A DNA stretch of 64,000 nucleotides from Conoideocrella luteorostrata (taxonomy: Eukaryota > Ascomycota > Sordariomycetes > Hypocreales > Clavicipitaceae). Below the pieces are notes generated by a model. That model made no database searches and was not told the DNA's origin. It saw only the letters and a list, made by a program, of their open reading frames with translations. Position numbers and translations under genes: made by a program. The DNA lies in NCBI GenBank assembly GCA_032433595.1, contig JASWJB010000086.1, positions 1 through 64,000 of the forward strand, written 5' to 3'. Below, piece by piece: positions 61,116 through 64,000 of the stretch (the first letter of the stretch is position 1; each line of letters starts with the position of its first letter).

Positions 61116-62199
61116 ATGCCTCCAACACGAAGGAGACGGCAGGTAAGGCGATCAGCATGAGAGACTCCTAATGTACCAAGTAATTAATCGCCTCAAGGTC
61201 GACGAGGAGGATATGGACGACGAGCCCCGACCTCGACAAAGACTGCATCGACACCAGCCCAACCAAGAAGTTGGATATGATTCCGACGATGGGATGAACG
61301 CCGACGAGCATAGAGAGCGAGCCGACGCACAACTAGCAAAGAAGCTTGTTCGTTATGCTTTATCGTGCGAGTATTCACGGACACCCATACGGCGGGACGG
61401 TATCAAGGATCGAGGTACGCGTTGTCTAGAGTAAACTTCATGTGGCATTCTAAACTCATTCAATTTTAAGTACTGGGCAATCAAGGCCGATCATTTCGGA
61501 GGATATTCGACCTCGCGCAAAAGCAACTAAAACATGTCTGGGGAATGGAGCTCCAGGAACTGCCAGTTCGGGAGAAAATGTCCTTACAGGAAAAGAGACA
61601 AGGTACGCTCATTATGTACCGCTGAGAAGGTAATTTGCGATATCAACTGACAGCTCTCTACAGCCATGAAGTCGAATTCACAACCAAAGGCTGGATCAGG
61701 GGCTTACATTCTTACGTCCACATTGCCCGACGCCTACAGAAGCGCATCGATCCTTACACCCTCCAGCATCCCCACCACAGAAGTTGAAGCGACATATGTT
61801 GCGTTTTATACGACGGTCGTGTCATTAGTGTGGCTTAACGGCGGCGAGCTCAGCGACCAAAAACTTCAGCGCTACCTGCTGCGACTGAATGCCGACCGGA
61901 ATGTATCGACCGAGAAGACGGATGTTACCTTGAAGAAGATGGAGAAACATGGATATGTTATAAAGAGAGTGGAACGCCCTCCTCTGGGACAGGAAGGCGA
62001 TCAGACGACCACCTGGCACGTTGGGCCTCGGGCAAAAGAAGAAATTGGGCTTGATGGGGTTATGGGAATGGTACGCGAAGTGTATGGAGAATCAGACGCA
62101 GACTTGGAGAAGAAATTGAAGGCAAGTCTTGGAATAAGGGAGAAGAAGCCGGCACGAGAGAATCTTGAGCAAGGGGAGGCGAGTGGCCCTCGGAGATGA
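61116..62199 (+). CDS. NSE3: SMC5-6 complex subunit Nse3 (MAGE domain)
   Basis: DNA-repair subunit of the SMC5/6 complex that with Nse1 and Nse4 forms the DNA-binding bridge. Exons are 61116-61142, 61198-61414, 61471-61602, 61664-62199; 303 aa. The N-terminus is MPPTRRRRQ then an acidic stretch. The MAGE homology domain begins LAKKLVRYALSCEYSRTPIR, then VLGNQGRSFRRIFDLAQKQL, WGMELQELPV, and a second winged helix with GGELSDQKLQRYLLRLNAD and TLKKMEKHGYVIKRVE. The first intron uses an AAG acceptor and is the least certain join; the others have clear GTACGC donors. Confidence 0.88.
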
Positions 62200-62474
62200 A
62201 ATCGTACCAGCGACGACGAGTAATACTTCCATTTAAAACTGAAAAACACACAAGGGGGGTTGTAGAAGTGTTCCTTATGCCAAGGCGAGGTAGTTAACGA
62301 GATAACGAATAAATAATTAAAGCTAAAACAACCCGTTTTCCCGCTCAACCCTGTTTGTTTGAGGATAATGTGCCACCAATCTACGCTTTCTCACCTGTAT
62401 CCCAAAGACAAATGCAACGCCACAAAACTCCACACATGCTATAATGGTTGCTCCCATATTTCGGTCGTAGATGT
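62200..62474. other. Convergent 3' flanks of NSE3 and SF3b10
   Basis: 275 bases holding both 3' UTRs, with AATAAATAATTAAAG at 62308-62322. No gene. Confidence 0.5.
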
Positions 62475-62848
62475 TTAGTCCTCTCGTGCTGGAGGTGGCC
62501 CAATAGGTTGAACCATTTTCTATAGGTTCAAAGTTAACAAACATTGCGAACGTAACGGCTGATCAAAGATTCTCATACCCGAATCAACTTGGCGCGAAGC
62601 TTTACCAGCGGTTCGTTTTCAGCCAGCGCAATGTATGCGAGAAGTGGTCTATGACCGGAAATGGAGGCGTACGTGTCGCGGTGTAAGTTTGTGCGCCACT
62701 CCCAGCTCGTGGTATCGGGGTGGCCAGTTCCGATGAACTTGGCTTGGAGTCGTTCGAGCTCTTGTTGCGTACGGAGCTTGTCGGCCTGTTTCTGGGTGAT
62801 TAGCTATGAATCTTACGATGATGGATGGAGCTACAATCAACCTACCAT
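62475..62848 (-). CDS. YSF3: Splicing factor SF3b 10-kDa subunit (SF3B5/Ysf3), three exons
   Basis: Small subunit of the U2 snRNP SF3b complex. Exons are 62848-62846 (ATG alone), 62785-62579, 62519-62475; introns 62786-62845 (GTAGGT...AACAG) and 62520-62578 (GTATGA...CTATAG); 84 aa. The product reads MADKLRTQQELERLQAKFIG, TGHPDTTSWEWRTNLHRDTY, ASISGHRPLLAYIALAENEP and ends KMVQPIGPPPARED, a near-full-length match to the conserved SF3b10 pattern (TGHADTT-WEW, HRDSY, KM-QPCGPP). The last Cys of KMVQPCGPP is Ile here. Confidence 0.93.
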
Positions 62849-63385
62849 TGTAGAGAGACTGGGTGATCAGGTACTGATTTATCGGTTGTAATAGGCGCAC
62901 CGAGAAGAGAGCGAGAAAGTGGTGGCTCGATAATTAGTTTGTAGTTATTTTGTCTATCGCGAGACTTCAACTGTGATTTGCGAAAGTGGACTCGGTGCTG
63001 ACACCCTCGTTGCGACTTGCTGTGGGGCAAAACGCTTGAACTTCGGTAACTGCTGCAGCGGCTCTGCTTCTGGCGTCTCAGTCGACTTCGCGAAATCTTT
63101 AACCTTTCAAGTCGACTGAATCATTATATAACAAAGATATTCTAGGCTTTTACTTTGCAAAATTTCATTCCAAAATCCCAGTGCTTGCGTTGAAATATCG
63201 AATTTTACCACTTCGATTTGTCACACTTCTCATTCGACAGCCAGTTCACATTGCAACTCATCACGCATCTCTCGTCCAAGATAGTGAGAGCCACCCGAGG
63301 GTATGGTCAGCGCATGAAGAAATCAGTCTTCAAATCAAATTCACGGGTTGTGGCACCCTATTAAATTCTACTTACAGCTCTCAAC
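62849..63385. promoter_or_regulatory. Divergent promoter SF3b10 / unknown gene
   Basis: 537 bases between divergent starts. A CAGTCGACTT/AAGTCGACTGA pair of inverted elements occurs at about 63080 and 63110. No other gene. Confidence 0.4.
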
Positions 63386-64000
63386 ATGGGCAGTCCATCG
63401 AGCCACACCATGCCGGAGCACTGGACAGAACTCAACACCGCCAAAAGACAACAGAAGCTATGTGCGGAGGAAGTTGAGGCTCTTAAAAGCTCATGCAGGC
63501 AGAGCTGCGGCAAGGGAAACGTGACGGACTGTCAAGAATGCTACGGCAAGTTAATGGACAGGATACGATCTCGGTACAGCGAGAGCGACGAGAGGGAATG
63601 GTTTGCGCAGAGGAGAGCCTTCCTGCATGAGTTGGATGGCCTATTTCAAGATGCCAAAGATCGAAAGCGAAGCCTTAAATCTATTGAGGCGAGGATAGAA
63701 TCCGAAAAAGAAGCATGGTATCGCTGGGTTTTGAGGCGATACCCCGAGTTCATTGCCGTCTCTGACCACGGCGTCAACCAAGACGAGCTGCGGGGGATGC
63801 TTGACGATCCTGACAGATCACGCGACGAGCTGGTTCAGACAATGCTGGAAGGGATTGGAAAGCCAACGGATTGGCCTTCAGGAGTGGATGCTTTTGCGGA
63901 GAAGGTCGATGCAACGAAAAATGGTGGCGAATTAAAAGCGCTGTATTTGACGGAATTCTTCATCAATCAGTCCACAGGGGAAGTTCTGCAGAACGCCGAG
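63386..64000 (+). CDS. Unassigned protein, partial (runs off window end)
   Basis: Open frame of 205 codons from ATG at 63386 to the last base, with no stop. An in-frame TAA lies 24 bases upstream, so this is the first possible start unless CTTACAG (63371-63377) is an intron acceptor. It begins MGSPSSHTMPEHWTELNTAK. A Cys-rich patch follows, with CAEEVEALKSSCRQSCGKGN then CQECYGK (five Cys in about 30 residues). Then comes a long charged helical region (REWFAQRRAFLHELDGLFQD, SIEARIESEKEAWYRWVLRR). There is no signal peptide or membrane segment. I do not recognise the family. The codon pattern is consistently coding throughout. Confidence 0.7.
   Translation, partial: MGSPSSHTMPEHWTELNTAKRQQKLCAEEVEALKSSCRQSCGKGNVTDCQECYGKLMDRIRSRYSESDEREWFAQRRAFLHELDGLFQDAKDRKRSLKSIEARIESEKEAWYRWVLRRYPEFIAVSDHGVNQDELRGMLDDPDRSRDELVQTMLEGIGKPTDWPSGVDAFAEKVDATKNGGELKALYLTEFFINQSTGEVLQNAE

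Overview
This is nuclear DNA of a filamentous ascomycete, most likely a member of the Hypocreales. The evidence is short introns (about 50-75 bases) with GT...AG ends and CTAAC/CTGAC-like branch sites, complete fungal housekeeping genes (ALG10, QCR10, MED4, LCP5, TEF1, SLS1, NSE3, SF3b10), a fungal NLR with a Helo-like N-terminus, and a GPI cell-wall protein resembling hypocrealean adhesins. I cannot name the species. The third TEF1 intron (55687-55965) is the natural barcode for that.

Layout. 1-11.3 kb is a gene-dense core: ALG10 (-), QCR10 (-), MED4 (+), a TM9SF/EMP70 protein (-), LCP5 (+) and WBP11 (+). 12.8-16 kb carries an MCT-like MFS transporter (+) and phosphopantothenate-cysteine ligase (-). 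17.3-20.4 kb is an NLR-type receptor (-) with seven nearly identical 126-bp TPR units. 20.4-23.7 kb is gene-poor with coding-like scraps. 23.7-31.5 kb holds an acetyl-CoA transporter (-), CENP-O/Mcm21 (+), a GPI cell-wall protein (-) and YAE1 (-).

32.4-34.4 kb contains a feature with no intact ORF: a decayed, 5'-truncated ABC-B (MDR-type) transporter. It was recognised by piecing together fragments in several minus-strand frames. LEU2-type isopropylmalate dehydrogenase (-) and an SDR (+) follow head to head, then an aldehyde dehydrogenase of the succinate-semialdehyde type (+). 40.8-48.3 kb has no recognisable gene. A cytochrome P450 (+) and an MFSD10-like transporter (+) precede a second desert. 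55.4-64 kb is again core: TEF1 (+), SLS1 (-), NSE3 (+), SF3b10/YSF3 (-) and a partial unknown gene (+) that runs off the window.

Most neighbours are unrelated housekeeping genes, often in divergent pairs sharing 300-650 bp promoters. No operon or convincing biosynthetic cluster is visible. The most unusual signals are: a nonamer, TACGGAGTA, found 19 times (both strands), always outside coding exons; a two-nucleotide exon required to keep TEF1 in frame; an 89-residue QCR10 split into six exons; a start codon alone in its coding exon in SF3b10; and the ABC transporter pseudogene. All exon joins are inferred by reading; the summed exon lengths of every multi-exon gene are multiples of three.
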